Of a stretch of 11,476 bases of DNA, positions 1 to 6,047 are shown piece after piece. The stretch is from Verrucomicrobiota bacterium (GTDB lineage: Bacteria; Verrucomicrobiota; Verrucomicrobiia; Opitutales; UBA953), in assembly GCA_009924965.1 (NCBI GenBank), contig RFQN01000032.1, positions 1 to 11,476 of the forward strand, given 5' to 3'. The first letter of the stretch is position 1, and each line of letters begins with the position of its first letter. The position numbers and the translations under genes are program-made. The notes beneath the pieces were generated by a model. That model worked only from the letters and a program-made list of their open reading frames with translations, was not told the DNA's origin and ran no database searches.

Positions 1-1
1 T

Positions 2-1651
2 AAGGACCACGGCGTCGTCTTCCGGGGCACGAGCGATACGGAAGTCTTGGTTGAACTATTGGCCCGCTTTGGCGAACGATGCCTCCCTTGGCTGAACGGC
101 ATCTTCGCGTTGGCGGCTTGGTTTCCCGGAGAGCGACGTCTGCTCCTCGCCCGCGATGCGGCCGGCGTCAAACCCCTCTACTGGGCGCAGACGCCGCAGG
201 GCTGCGTCTTTGCCTCGGAACTCAAGGCCCTGCGGGCCGTGCCAGGCATCGACTGGACCCCGGACCCTGCGGCGATCATCGCCTACCTTTCCTTGCTCTA
301 TGCTCCAGGCGACCTCACGCCTGCGCAGGGCATCCGCAAGCTGCAGCCGGGTGAGCTCATGGTATGGCAAGACGGCGTCGCGCCCACCGTCCGTCGGTTC
401 GCGCCACGTCCCAACGAACAACGCCCGCACGAGCTGAGTACGTCCGATGCGATCGAGGCTTGCCGCTCTTACCTGCAACAGGCCGTCCATCGTCAATTGG
501 TCTCCGACGTGCCGATCGGCGGTTTCCTTTCCGGCGGCGTGGATTCGACCGCCTTGGCCGCTTTAGCCGTCCAATCGCTCGGCAGCGGTGAGCGCTACCC
601 ATGTTTCACGGTGGCCTCCCCGATCGAGAGCCTGCGTAACAAAGAGGGGCTAGTGGACGACTTTCCTTATGCGCAGCGCGCGGCGCAGCAGCTGGGGATC
701 CCCTTGCATGCGGTGAGCTCGGAATCAGCTGCGATCGGCGACGTCGACCGCTTGGTGTGGATGTTGGACGAACCCACGCCTGATCCCGCGGCGTTCATAA
801 CCTATGCGATCAGCCGGCAAGCGCGGTCGCAAGGGGTCAAGGTGCTCCTCTCCGGCGCCGGGGGCGACGACCTGTTCAGCGGCTACCGACGGCACCTGGC
901 CTTGCGGTCCGAGCGCTACTGGGGCTGGTGGCCGAAGCCCCTGCGGGCAAGCCTGCGCCGCCTGACCGCCGGGAATTCGCAGGTGAATCCTCTGTCCCGG
1001 CGGCTCAGCAAGCTGTTCGCGCACGCCGACGCGGAGCCGGACGAGCGACTCGCGAGCTATTTCCTCTGGCTTGGCCATGAGGCCATGACTCCTTTGCTCG
1101 GCGCGGACTTCCGCGAGCGCGTCGGGGCTCGCCGCGCGACGGACCTGCTGACGAGTTCGATGGCCACCTTGCCCGCCGGCGTGACCCGCTTGAGCCGGAT
1201 GCTGCATCTCGACCGCAGCTTCTTCCTCGCGAGCCACAACCTGAACTACAAGGACAAGATGGGCATGGCGTGCGGGGTCGAAATCCGCGTGCCCTTGCTG
1301 GATCCAGACCTCGCGGCCTTCGCGGAACGGCTGACGGACGCGCAACGGATCCGCGGCGGCGAAGCCAAGTACCTTTTCCGGCGCGCCTTGCGCGGGCTCG
1401 TTCCGGATGAGATCCTCGATCGGCCCAAGTCCGGCTTCGGCCTGCCGTTGCGCGGCTTCTTCCATGAGGTCTACGGGCCGCAGCTCCGGCGCATGGCGCA
1501 GGAAGGCCGCCTCGACGGCACCGGCGTGTTCGATGGCGCCGGGGTGCTTGCTTTGCTGGACGCGGACCGGCGCGGTGAAGTCGATGCGACCTACCCCTTG
1601 CTCGGCGTTTTGTGCGTCGAGTCCTGGCTGCGCCAATTCGCGGGCCGCTAA
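2..1651 (+). CDS. asnB: AsnB-type glutamine-dependent amidotransferase / asparagine synthase family, 5'-truncated
   Basis: The frame is open from the window edge, and the first codons (KDHGVVFRGTSDTEVLVELL) already match the glutaminase domain, so the gene starts upstream. The TTG at 47 is internal. The N-terminal Cys nucleophile and roughly the first 70-80 residues are missing; 549 residues remain. Visible landmarks are the end of the class II GATase domain (ARDAAGVKPLYW, near 151-186), then the synthetase domain with the ATP-pyrophosphatase loop SGGVDS (nt 530-547), LSGAGGDDLFSGY (canonical LSGEGADELFGGY), a GVEIRVPLLD segment, and RPKSGFGLPL near the C-terminus. In the family, glutamine-derived ammonia amidates an ATP-activated carboxylate. 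In polysaccharide and exosortase loci AsnB paralogues are common, and the acceptor is probably a sugar acid or other non-aspartate substrate (inference). The stop lies 8 nt before the next gene, so co-transcription is likely. Confidence 0.93.
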   Translation, partial: KDHGVVFRGTSDTEVLVELLARFGERCLPWLNGIFALAAWFPGERRLLLARDAAGVKPLYWAQTPQGCVFASELKALRAVPGIDWTPDPAAIIAYLSLLYAPGDLTPAQGIRKLQPGELMVWQDGVAPTVRRFAPRPNEQRPHELSTSDAIEACRSYLQQAVHRQLVSDVPIGGFLSGGVDSTALAALAVQSLGSGERYPCFTVASPIESLRNKEGLVDDFPYAQRAAQQLGIPLHAVSSESAAIGDVDRLVWMLDEPTPDPAAFITYAISRQARSQGVKVLLSGAGGDDLFSGYRRHLALRSERYWGWWPKPLRASLRRLTAGNSQVNPLSRRLSKLFAHADAEPDERLASYFLWLGHEAMTPLLGADFRERVGARRATDLLTSSMATLPAGVTRLSRMLHLDRSFFLASHNLNYKDKMGMACGVEIRVPLLDPDLAAFAERLTDAQRIRGGEAKYLFRRALRGLVPDEILDRPKSGFGLPLRGFFHEVYGPQLRRMAQEGRLDGTGVFDGAGVLALLDADRRGEVDATYPLLGVLCVESWLRQFAGR

Positions 1652-1659
1652 CTTTTCTG

Positions 1660-2733
1660 ATGCATAGCTCTATCTCTCATGTCCGTCTGGCCGGCCTCGC
1701 CGTCTCCACCGGCTCGGTCACGCGCGACTTCCTTTCCGATGGGCTCGCCTTGGGCCTCGACCGCGCGATGCTCGAGAAGACCGCCCAGACCATCGGGCTC
1801 CGCGCGCGCCAGGTGGCGGCTCCGGGCATCACCGCCTTGGACCTCTGCGAGGACGCTGCGCGCCGGCTCCTGGATGCCGCAGGCTTGGATGCCACGTCCA
1901 TCGACGCGGTCATCTTCGTCACGCAGACCCCCGACCACGCTCAGCCGAACAACGCGTCGTTGCTGCACGGCCGTTTAGGCCTCGCGAGGGGCGCCGCCGC
2001 CTTCGACCTTTCGTTGGGTTGCTCGGGCTGGGTCTACGGGCTCCAGCAAGCGGCCCTCCTCTGTGCCCACGGTGGCGCTGCCCGGGTGCTCCTCTGCGCG
2101 GGCGACACGCTCTCGCGGCTCACGCATCCGAAGGACCGCTCCGCGGACCCGCTGTTCGGCGATGCCGGCTCGGCGGCGTTGATCGAACGTACGGGCACGG
2201 CGACCGCTTGGCACTTCGAGCTCGGTGCCGATGGAGCCGGCGCGAACGCAATCATCGTCCCGCAAGGCGGGGCGCGGATGCCGCACGACTGCAAGCCTTT
2301 GCCGGAGATCCCCGACCTGGACGGCAACGTTCGCCATGCGGCCAACTTGGCGATGCAGGGCGGGGAAGTGTTCAACTTCTCGCTCCGGCAAGCCCCTCCG
2401 GCGGTCGCCGCCGTCATGCGGCACGCCCAGTACACGGTAGAGTCTACGGATGGCTTGGTCCTCCATCAGGCGAACCGCTTCGTGGTCACCTCCGTGGGTC
2501 GCAAGTGCGGCTTCCCGGCTGAGAAGACCCCCAGCGACGTCGTGGAGCGCTACGGCAACCAGAGCTCGGCGTCCATCCCTTGCGCCTTGCTCCATGCCTT
2601 TGGCGACGCGCTCGCCGCCCGCCCGCAGCGGCTGGTGCTGTGCGGGTTCGGCGTCGGTTGGTCCTGGGGCGCCGTCGCCGCGGAGTTCGGCCCATTGGTC
2701 GTCGCCCCCGTGCAGTCCTACCCTCGTCCCTGA
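1660..2733 (+). CDS. FabH-like 3-oxoacyl-ACP synthase III family protein
   Basis: A 357-residue thiolase-fold condensing enzyme. The ATG at 1660 gives MHSSISHVRLAGLAVSTG, a typical KAS III N-terminus, and sits 8 nt after the asnB stop; the longer frame from 1612 would overlap asnB. The KAS III catalytic triad is complete: Cys121 in LGCSGW, His269 in LHQAN, and Asn300 in YGNQSSASIP. The family condenses an acyl-CoA primer with malonyl-ACP. The gene is followed directly by an acyl carrier protein (TGATG overlap at 2731-2735) and then a sugar acyltransferase, so it probably makes a short, specialised acyl group for a sugar substituent rather than housekeeping fatty acids. KAS III/ACP pairs are known in some O-antigen clusters for N-acyl decorations. 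The actual primer and product cannot be read from sequence. Confidence 0.9.
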   Translation: MHSSISHVRLAGLAVSTGSVTRDFLSDGLALGLDRAMLEKTAQTIGLRARQVAAPGITALDLCEDAARRLLDAAGLDATSIDAVIFVTQTPDHAQPNNASLLHGRLGLARGAAAFDLSLGCSGWVYGLQQAALLCAHGGAARVLLCAGDTLSRLTHPKDRSADPLFGDAGSAALIERTGTATAWHFELGADGAGANAIIVPQGGARMPHDCKPLPEIPDLDGNVRHAANLAMQGGEVFNFSLRQAPPAVAAVMRHAQYTVESTDGLVLHQANRFVVTSVGRKCGFPAEKTPSDVVERYGNQSSASIPCALLHAFGDALAARPQRLVLCGFGVGWSWGAVAAEFGPLVVAPVQSYPRP

Positions 2734-2957
2734 TGACTAGCTCCGAAAAACTGCAGGCCTTGCAGGCGGACATCGACCTCTTCGTCGGTGCCACGGCGGA
2801 GACGCGCCTGGAGAGCCTCCCATCGTGGGGCTCCTTGGCGGTGCTCCTCGTCATCCTGCATTGCGAGACCAAGCATGGCTTGGCCGTGACCAGCGCGCAG
2901 ATCCGCGGCTGCGCTACGGTCGGCGATGTGCTCCAACTTATCCCTGAACGCTTATGA
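2733..2957 (+). CDS. acyl carrier protein-like, phosphopantetheine-binding
   Basis: A 74-residue protein whose ATG overlaps the preceding stop (TGATG). A longer frame opens at 2580 but would overlap the KAS III gene by about 150 nt, so 2733 is preferred. Size, and the pattern LPSWGSLAVLLVILHCETKHG followed by a TVGDVLQLI C-terminal helix, fit the acyl/peptidyl carrier fold. Ser34 is the predicted 4'-phosphopantetheine site. The residue before it is Gly33, where almost all carriers have Asp (DSL). Its place between a KAS III and an acyltransferase suggests it carries the acyl chain built by the KAS III (inference). If Gly33 prevents modification it might be a non-carrier paralogue, but the conserved serine argues against that. 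Confidence 0.82.
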   Translation: MTSSEKLQALQADIDLFVGATAETRLESLPSWGSLAVLLVILHCETKHGLAVTSAQIRGCATVGDVLQLIPERL

Positions 2958-3580
2958 AGAAACTACTGATCGTCGGCGCCGGCGGCTTCGGCCGTGAGCT
3001 CTATGTCTGGGCGAGCCAGCATCCGGATTGCGGACGTGCTTGGGAACTCGAGGGGTTCCTCGACGACAACCCGCAGGCCCTGCAGCCTTTCGGCTCATTT
3101 GCCAAGGTCTACCCATTGACTGGGCACGTGGTCGACGCGGGGAAGCTGTACCTTTGCGGGCTGGGCCTTCCTCCGGTGAAGGAGAAGCTCCTGCAGCCCT
3201 TGTTGGCCGCTGGCGCGAACTTCCTGACGTTCATCCATCCACGCGCCCTCGTCGGCGACCGCGTCCAGCTCGGGCGGGGCGTCGTCCTCTGCCCTGGTGC
3301 CATCGCGAGCGTCGACATCGTCTTGGGGGACTTCGCGATGCTCAACCTGCACGCGACCGTGGGGCATGACGCCTCGGTCGGCGCCTGGTCGACCTTGAGC
3401 GCGCATTGCGATGTCACGGGCCGCGTGCAAGTGGCGGACCGCGTCTTCATGGGCAGCCGCGTCTCAATCATCCCGGGCAAGTCGATTGGCAGCGGCGCGG
3501 TCTTGGGCGCCGGGGCCGTCGTCATCAATGACGTGCCCGCTGGCGTCACCGTCGTCGGCAATCCTGCGCGCGTCCTCTAA
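2954..3580 (+). CDS. NeuD/PglD-family sugar O-/N-acyltransferase (left-handed beta-helix)
   Basis: A 208-residue protein starting in a 4-nt ATGA overlap with the ACP gene. The N-terminus MKKLLIVGAGGFGRELYVWA is the Rossmann-like nucleotide-sugar binding domain of this family. From about residue 93 the sequence becomes a hexapeptide-repeat beta-helix ending in the typical AGAVVINDVPAGVTVVGNPARVL. His138 in VGHDASVG corresponds to the catalytic base of PglD-type acetyltransferases. Family members transfer acetyl from acetyl-CoA to UDP-amino sugars (bacillosamine pathway) or to sialic acid. The DegT-like aminotransferase encoded downstream is a natural source of the amino-sugar acceptor. Because a KAS III and an ACP immediately precede it, an acyl donor other than acetyl-CoA is possible (inference). 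Confidence 0.88.
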   Translation: MKKLLIVGAGGFGRELYVWASQHPDCGRAWELEGFLDDNPQALQPFGSFAKVYPLTGHVVDAGKLYLCGLGLPPVKEKLLQPLLAAGANFLTFIHPRALVGDRVQLGRGVVLCPGAIASVDIVLGDFAMLNLHATVGHDASVGAWSTLSAHCDVTGRVQVADRVFMGSRVSIIPGKSIGSGAVLGAGAVVINDVPAGVTVVGNPARVL

Positions 3581-4306
3581 ATGCGTAAAGCCCTCCTCTA
3601 TACTGGTGCGGTCGGCCTGCTGCTCCTGCTCGCGTTGGTCGTGACGGCGGAGTATTTCTCGCACCGCGAGCGCCGCTTCACGGGGCAGGTCGTCGACGCC
3701 TTGCCGCGCAACGTGGCTGGCTGGACGCGGCGAGACATCCCGGTCGCCGACAGCAAGGCGGGGAGCATGAACGTGCAGGGCATCCTGAATTTCAGCCAGG
3801 CTGCGCAGGCGCTTTATATTCGCGGCGAGACGTCGATTTTGGTCTACGCCGCTTACTGGGAGCCCGGGAAGGCCTCGGTCGTCGACGCCGGCTCGCACAA
3901 CCCTGATTCCTGCTGGGTGAACAACGGCTGCGTGCGGACGGAACGCAAGTACGCCGTCTCCGCGTCGGTCGGCGGCCGCGCGTTGCTCCCTTACGAGTTC
4001 GGCCAATACCTCGTGCCCTCCGGCGGCCGGCAAAACGTCGCCTTTTGGCACCTCGTGAACGGTCAGCCTAATCGCTACGAAGAGCAGGCCGCCGGTTGGC
4101 GCGACGGCCTCGTCGGCCGCTTGGAACGCCTACCGCTGCTGTGGAAGGACATCCGCACCTATGGCCTGAACCAGAAGAGCGAACAGATGTTCATTCGGCT
4201 CTCCTCCAACCTGCCCATCGAACAGCTCCTCGCCGACCCCGCGAACCGCGAATTCCTGCAGGCCTTGCAAGGCTTGGGCGTCTATGCGGATGGGCCATGG
4301 AAATAA
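3581..4306 (+). CDS. epsI: EpsI-family exosortase-associated protein (DUF3485-like)
   Basis: A 241-residue protein whose ATG follows the preceding TAA with no gap. Residues 4-24 form one hydrophobic segment after Met-Arg-Lys, which looks like a signal anchor in the inner membrane with the rest in the periplasm. The body fits the EpsI family: LPRNVAGWTRRDIPV near residue 41, ILVYAAYW near 86, then VDAGSHNPDSCW with His106, Pro108 and Cys111, and FWHLVNGQ with His157. EpsI proteins accompany exosortases, sometimes fused to them, in loci that make exopolysaccharide and PEP-CTERM type surface proteins; their biochemical role is unresolved. No exosortase lies in the window, so it may be upstream or elsewhere. 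The stop codon overlaps the left TAAG copy of the proposed insertion. Confidence 0.82.
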   Translation: MRKALLYTGAVGLLLLLALVVTAEYFSHRERRFTGQVVDALPRNVAGWTRRDIPVADSKAGSMNVQGILNFSQAAQALYIRGETSILVYAAYWEPGKASVVDAGSHNPDSCWVNNGCVRTERKYAVSASVGGRALLPYEFGQYLVPSGGRQNVAFWHLVNGQPNRYEEQAAGWRDGLVGRLERLPLLWKDIRTYGLNQKSEQMFIRLSSNLPIEQLLADPANREFLQALQGLGVYADGPWK

Positions 4307-4307
4307 G
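4304..4307. repeat. left TAAG, candidate target-site duplication
   Basis: This TAAG contains the epsI stop codon and is repeated at 4907-4910 beyond the right terminal repeat. A 4-bp match alone is weak evidence. Joining the two copies, however, yields TAAGCAGCCATG, an ordinary 6-nt operon junction between epsI and the aminotransferase. Confidence 0.4.
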
Positions 4308-4309
4308 TC

Positions 4310-4353
4310 TGTGCAAACGTGCAACCCGCCTACGGCTGGTGCAAAGGTGCAAA
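4310..4353 (+). repeat. left octamer array with central mini-palindrome
   Basis: The order is TGTGCAAA (4310-4317), CGTGCAAC (4318-4325), a short palindrome GCC-TAC-GGC (4328-4336), then GGTGCAAA twice in tandem (4338-4353). The 8-nt period and the order octamers-hairpin-octamers mirror the right array at 4855-4901. There is no U-tract, so it does not look like an intrinsic terminator. Confidence 0.75.
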
Positions 4354-4371
4354 AGGGAGGGCAGGTCTGCA

Positions 4372-4785
4372 TTACCAGCGTTTCCGGGGCTGGATGTCTG
4401 GCCGAGAGGCCTCCAAGTGCGACATCAACGCTTGGAGTTGCGCCGAGCATTTTAGGCAAATCGGCTTAACTGCCGCGTATTTCTCCGGAGATATATGCCC
4501 GACCTTGGCGGCCACGTAAAACAAGGTGCGGACCTCACCGCACGAGCCTTTGGCGCGGCGGAGCATATCGTAGAACGTGCGATCAGACCGGCTCTCAAAG
4601 CCTTCCGAAATATTGCACATGACGGAAACAGCGGCGCGCTGAAGCTGATCTTTAAGTGCCCAGTCTCTCGCCCCCGGGCCTTCACGGAGGAGGGCGTAGG
4701 CTTGAACGACCATAGCCTCAGCGGTCTGCCAGGCCTCAATGTCTTCGAATCGGGTGAATGTCGCCACCAGGCCAATCAAGTTCAC
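4372..4785 (-). CDS. four-helix bundle protein, IVS / S23 family (TIGR02436-like)
   Basis: A 137-residue protein antisense to the surrounding operon. It matches the family of proteins encoded by 23S rRNA intervening sequences and by many standalone bacterial genes: FEDIEAWQTAEAMVVQAY at residues 13-30, then QLQRAAVSVMCNISEGFE with the hallmark NISEGF at 58-63, then FYDMLRRAKGSCGEVRTLFYVA at 71-92. The length is typical and an all-helical fold is expected. The start is uncertain: GTG at 4785 gives the full length, but AAGAGAGG lies directly against it and would better serve TTG at 4779; GTG at 4767 is another option. The family function is unknown, although its homologue Avd assists diversity-generating retroelements by binding reverse transcriptase. 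No rRNA or reverse transcriptase is present here. Low G+C relative to its neighbours suggests transfer. Confidence 0.87.
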   Translation of the reverse strand: MNLIGLVATFTRFEDIEAWQTAEAMVVQAYALLREGPGARDWALKDQLQRAAVSVMCNISEGFESRSDRTFYDMLRRAKGSCGEVRTLFYVAAKVGHISPEKYAAVKPICLKCSAQLQALMSHLEASRPDIQPRKRW

Positions 4786-4836
4786 CTCTCTTGGGCAGCA
4801 ACCATCCCGCGCTCCATTTATTACTCATTCCCCCCC

Positions 4837-4842
4837 AAGGAG
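4837..4842 (+). promoter_or_regulatory. strong Shine-Dalgarno AAGGAG inside the element
   Basis: AAGGAG lies 4 nt before ATG at 4847. It is the clearest ribosome binding site I see in the window; most operon genes here start with little or no such motif. It is therefore notable that it serves only a 20-codon ORF running into the downstream aminotransferase start. Confidence 0.5.
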
Positions 4843-4846
4843 TTTT

Positions 4847-4909
4847 ATGAAAAGACCTTTGCACCTTTGCACAGGAGCTTTGCTCCGGCTTTCACCTTTG
4901 CCCCCCTAA
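4847..4909 (+). CDS. 20-codon small ORF, possible leader / coupling peptide
   Basis: ATG at 4847 follows AAGGAG and reads MKRPLHLCTGALLRLSPLPP before TAA at 4907-4909. The peptide is translated from the right octamer array and hairpin, so its sequence is dictated by repeats; it has no recognisable domain. Its stop lies 6 nt before the ATG of the aminotransferase (4916), which itself lacks a clear Shine-Dalgarno. Translation of the small ORF could therefore feed ribosomes to that gene by coupling. The stop lies inside the right TAAG copy. It may be real or fortuitous. Confidence 0.35.
   Translation: MKRPLHLCTGALLRLSPLPP
4855..4901 (+). repeat. right octamer array with perfect hairpin
   Basis: ACCTTTGC occurs in tandem at 4855-4862 and 4863-4870, followed by AC, a perfect hairpin GGAGC-TTT-GCTCC (4874-4886), then GGCTTTC and a third ACCTTTGC (4894-4901). 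ACCTTTGC is the reverse complement of GCAAAGGT found at 4341-4348 in the left array, so the two arrays are inverted copies with the same internal order. Confidence 0.8.
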
Positions 4910-4910
4910 G
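4907..4910. repeat. right TAAG, candidate target-site duplication
   Basis: Second copy of the TAAG found at the epsI stop codon (4304-4307). It lies just outside the right terminal repeat and supplies the stop of the 20-codon ORF. Confidence 0.4.
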
Positions 4911-4915
4911 CAGCC

Positions 4916-6040
4916 ATGCCCCGTCTCTACCTTTCCCCTCCCGATGTCGGCAGCGCCGAAGTCGAGTTCGTGCTCGAGGCCTTCGAGTCCAATTGGGTCG
5001 CCCCGGTGGGCCCGCAGCTCGACGCCTTTGAGCGAGAGTTCGCCGAACTGGTCGGCTCGCGCCACGCGGTGGCGGTGTCGTCGGGCACCGCGGCCTTGCA
5101 TCTGGCCTTGCGCCTTGCAGGCGTCGGCCCGGGCGACGAAGTGCTTTGTTCCACGCTGACCTTCATCGCTTCGGCCGCGCCCATCACCTATCTCGGAGCC
5201 AAGCCGGTCTTCATTGATTCGGAAACGCGAAGCTGGAACATGGATCCGGCGTTGGCTTGCGAGGTCATCGAGCGCAAGGCCAAGGCTGGACGCGCGCCCA
5301 AGGCCTTGGTCTTGGTCCATCTCTACGGACAGTCCGCGGACATCGCTCCCATCAAGGCCTGCTGCGAACGCCATGGCGTGAAGCTGATCGAGGACGCCGC
5401 GGAAGCCCTAGGGGCCAGTTACGGCGAGACCAGCCCGGGTTCCCATGGGCTCTTCGGCATCCATTCCTTCAACGGCAATAAGATCATCACGACCTCTGGG
5501 GGCGGGATGCTCGTCACCGATGATGCTGGCTTGGCGCAGCAGGCGCGCTTCCTGGCGACCCAAGCCCGCGACCCGGCCCCGCATTACCAGCATTCGACCA
5601 TCGGATACAACTATCGCCTCAGCAACATCAGCGCCGCCATCGGGCGCGGCCAGTTGCTCCGTTTGGCCGGCAAGGTCTCGCGCCGTCGCGACCACTACCG
5701 CGCCTATGCCAAAGCCTTGGCGGCGTCTCCCGGTGTGGTGATGCAGCCAGAGGCCCCGTGGGGGCAATCGACGCATTGGTTGTCCTGTCTGACAATCGAC
5801 CCAGCGCAGGCGGGGGCCTCCGCGGAAGCCGTCCGCTTGGCCTTGGAGAAACTCGACATCGAAGCCCGCCCGATCTGGAAGCCGCTGCACCTGCAACCCG
5901 TCTTTGCGGCAGCCGAATACCATGGCGGCGCCGTCGCGGCGGGACTTTTCGCGCAGGGGCTATGCCTCCCCTCGGGTTCGGCCATGTCCGAAGCCGACCG
6001 CGAGCGCGTCATCGCCGGGGTGAAGTCGGTCCTCCAGTAA
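4916..6040 (+). CDS. DegT/DnrJ/EryC1/StrS-family PLP sugar aminotransferase
   Basis: 374 residues, the usual length for the family. The enzyme transfers an amino group, normally from glutamate, to a keto-sugar nucleotide in the cytoplasm. PLP-site landmarks are SSGTAALHLAL (55-65), EDAAEALGASY with Asp160 contacting the pyridinium nitrogen, and SFNGNKIITTSGGGML with the Schiff-base Lys189. GYNYRLSNISAAIGRGQL (from nt 5605) is the conserved family segment near the substrate site. The N-terminal MPRLYLSPPDVG matches PglE/EpsN-type enzymes, which make UDP-4-amino sugars. With the NeuD/PglD-type acyltransferase upstream this suggests an N-acylated amino sugar. No 4,6-dehydratase lies in the window, so the keto-sugar must come from elsewhere. 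ATG at 4916 has no strong Shine-Dalgarno and follows the 20-codon ORF by 6 nt. Confidence 0.93.
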   Translation: MPRLYLSPPDVGSAEVEFVLEAFESNWVAPVGPQLDAFEREFAELVGSRHAVAVSSGTAALHLALRLAGVGPGDEVLCSTLTFIASAAPITYLGAKPVFIDSETRSWNMDPALACEVIERKAKAGRAPKALVLVHLYGQSADIAPIKACCERHGVKLIEDAAEALGASYGETSPGSHGLFGIHSFNGNKIITTSGGGMLVTDDAGLAQQARFLATQARDPAPHYQHSTIGYNYRLSNISAAIGRGQLLRLAGKVSRRRDHYRAYAKALAASPGVVMQPEAPWGQSTHWLSCLTIDPAQAGASAEAVRLALEKLDIEARPIWKPLHLQPVFAAAEYHGGAVAAGLFAQGLCLPSGSAMSEADRERVIAGVKSVLQ

Positions 6041-6047
6041 ACCACGC

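Larger units (their letters stand above)
4308..4906. mobile_element. candidate 599-bp IVS-protein element with inverted octamer-repeat ends
   Basis: The segment separates two blocks of one polysaccharide operon. Its base composition differs sharply: two 60-nt lines counted inside (4441-4500 and 4561-4620) are about 52% and 48% G+C, against 72-77% for lines at 2221-2280 and 5041-5100. It has imperfect inverted ends: a perfect 15-bp inverted repeat (GTGCAAAGGTGCAAA at 4339-4353, complement at 4858-4872), with an outer degenerate octamer copy and a small hairpin on each side. It carries one substantial gene, antisense to the operon, for a four-helix-bundle protein. TAAG flanks both ends. No transposase is encoded, so any movement would need help in trans or another mechanism. 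Exact borders are inferred. Confidence 0.55.

Noticed and set aside
725..1636. Long 303-codon open frame on the - strand opposite asnB
   Set aside because: It lies entirely within the asnB gene, has no recognisable motifs and a low-complexity Arg/Ala/Gln-rich composition, as expected for an antisense frame in GC-rich coding DNA.
47..1651. asnB starting at TTG 47
   Set aside because: Conserved glutaminase-domain residues are encoded upstream in the same frame to the window edge, so the gene is truncated by the window and does not start at 47.
4310..4360. Intrinsic terminator after epsI
   Set aside because: Only a weak 3-bp GCC/GGC stem is present and no T-tract follows, so I do not call a terminator.
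4310..4901. CRISPR array
   Set aside because: The repeats are 8-nt tandem units in inverted arrays with a protein gene between them; there are no 25-40-nt repeats with unique spacers.
4495..5031. 178-codon + strand open frame across the inserted region
   Set aside because: It overlaps the four-helix-bundle gene and the start of the aminotransferase in the wrong frames and resembles no known family.
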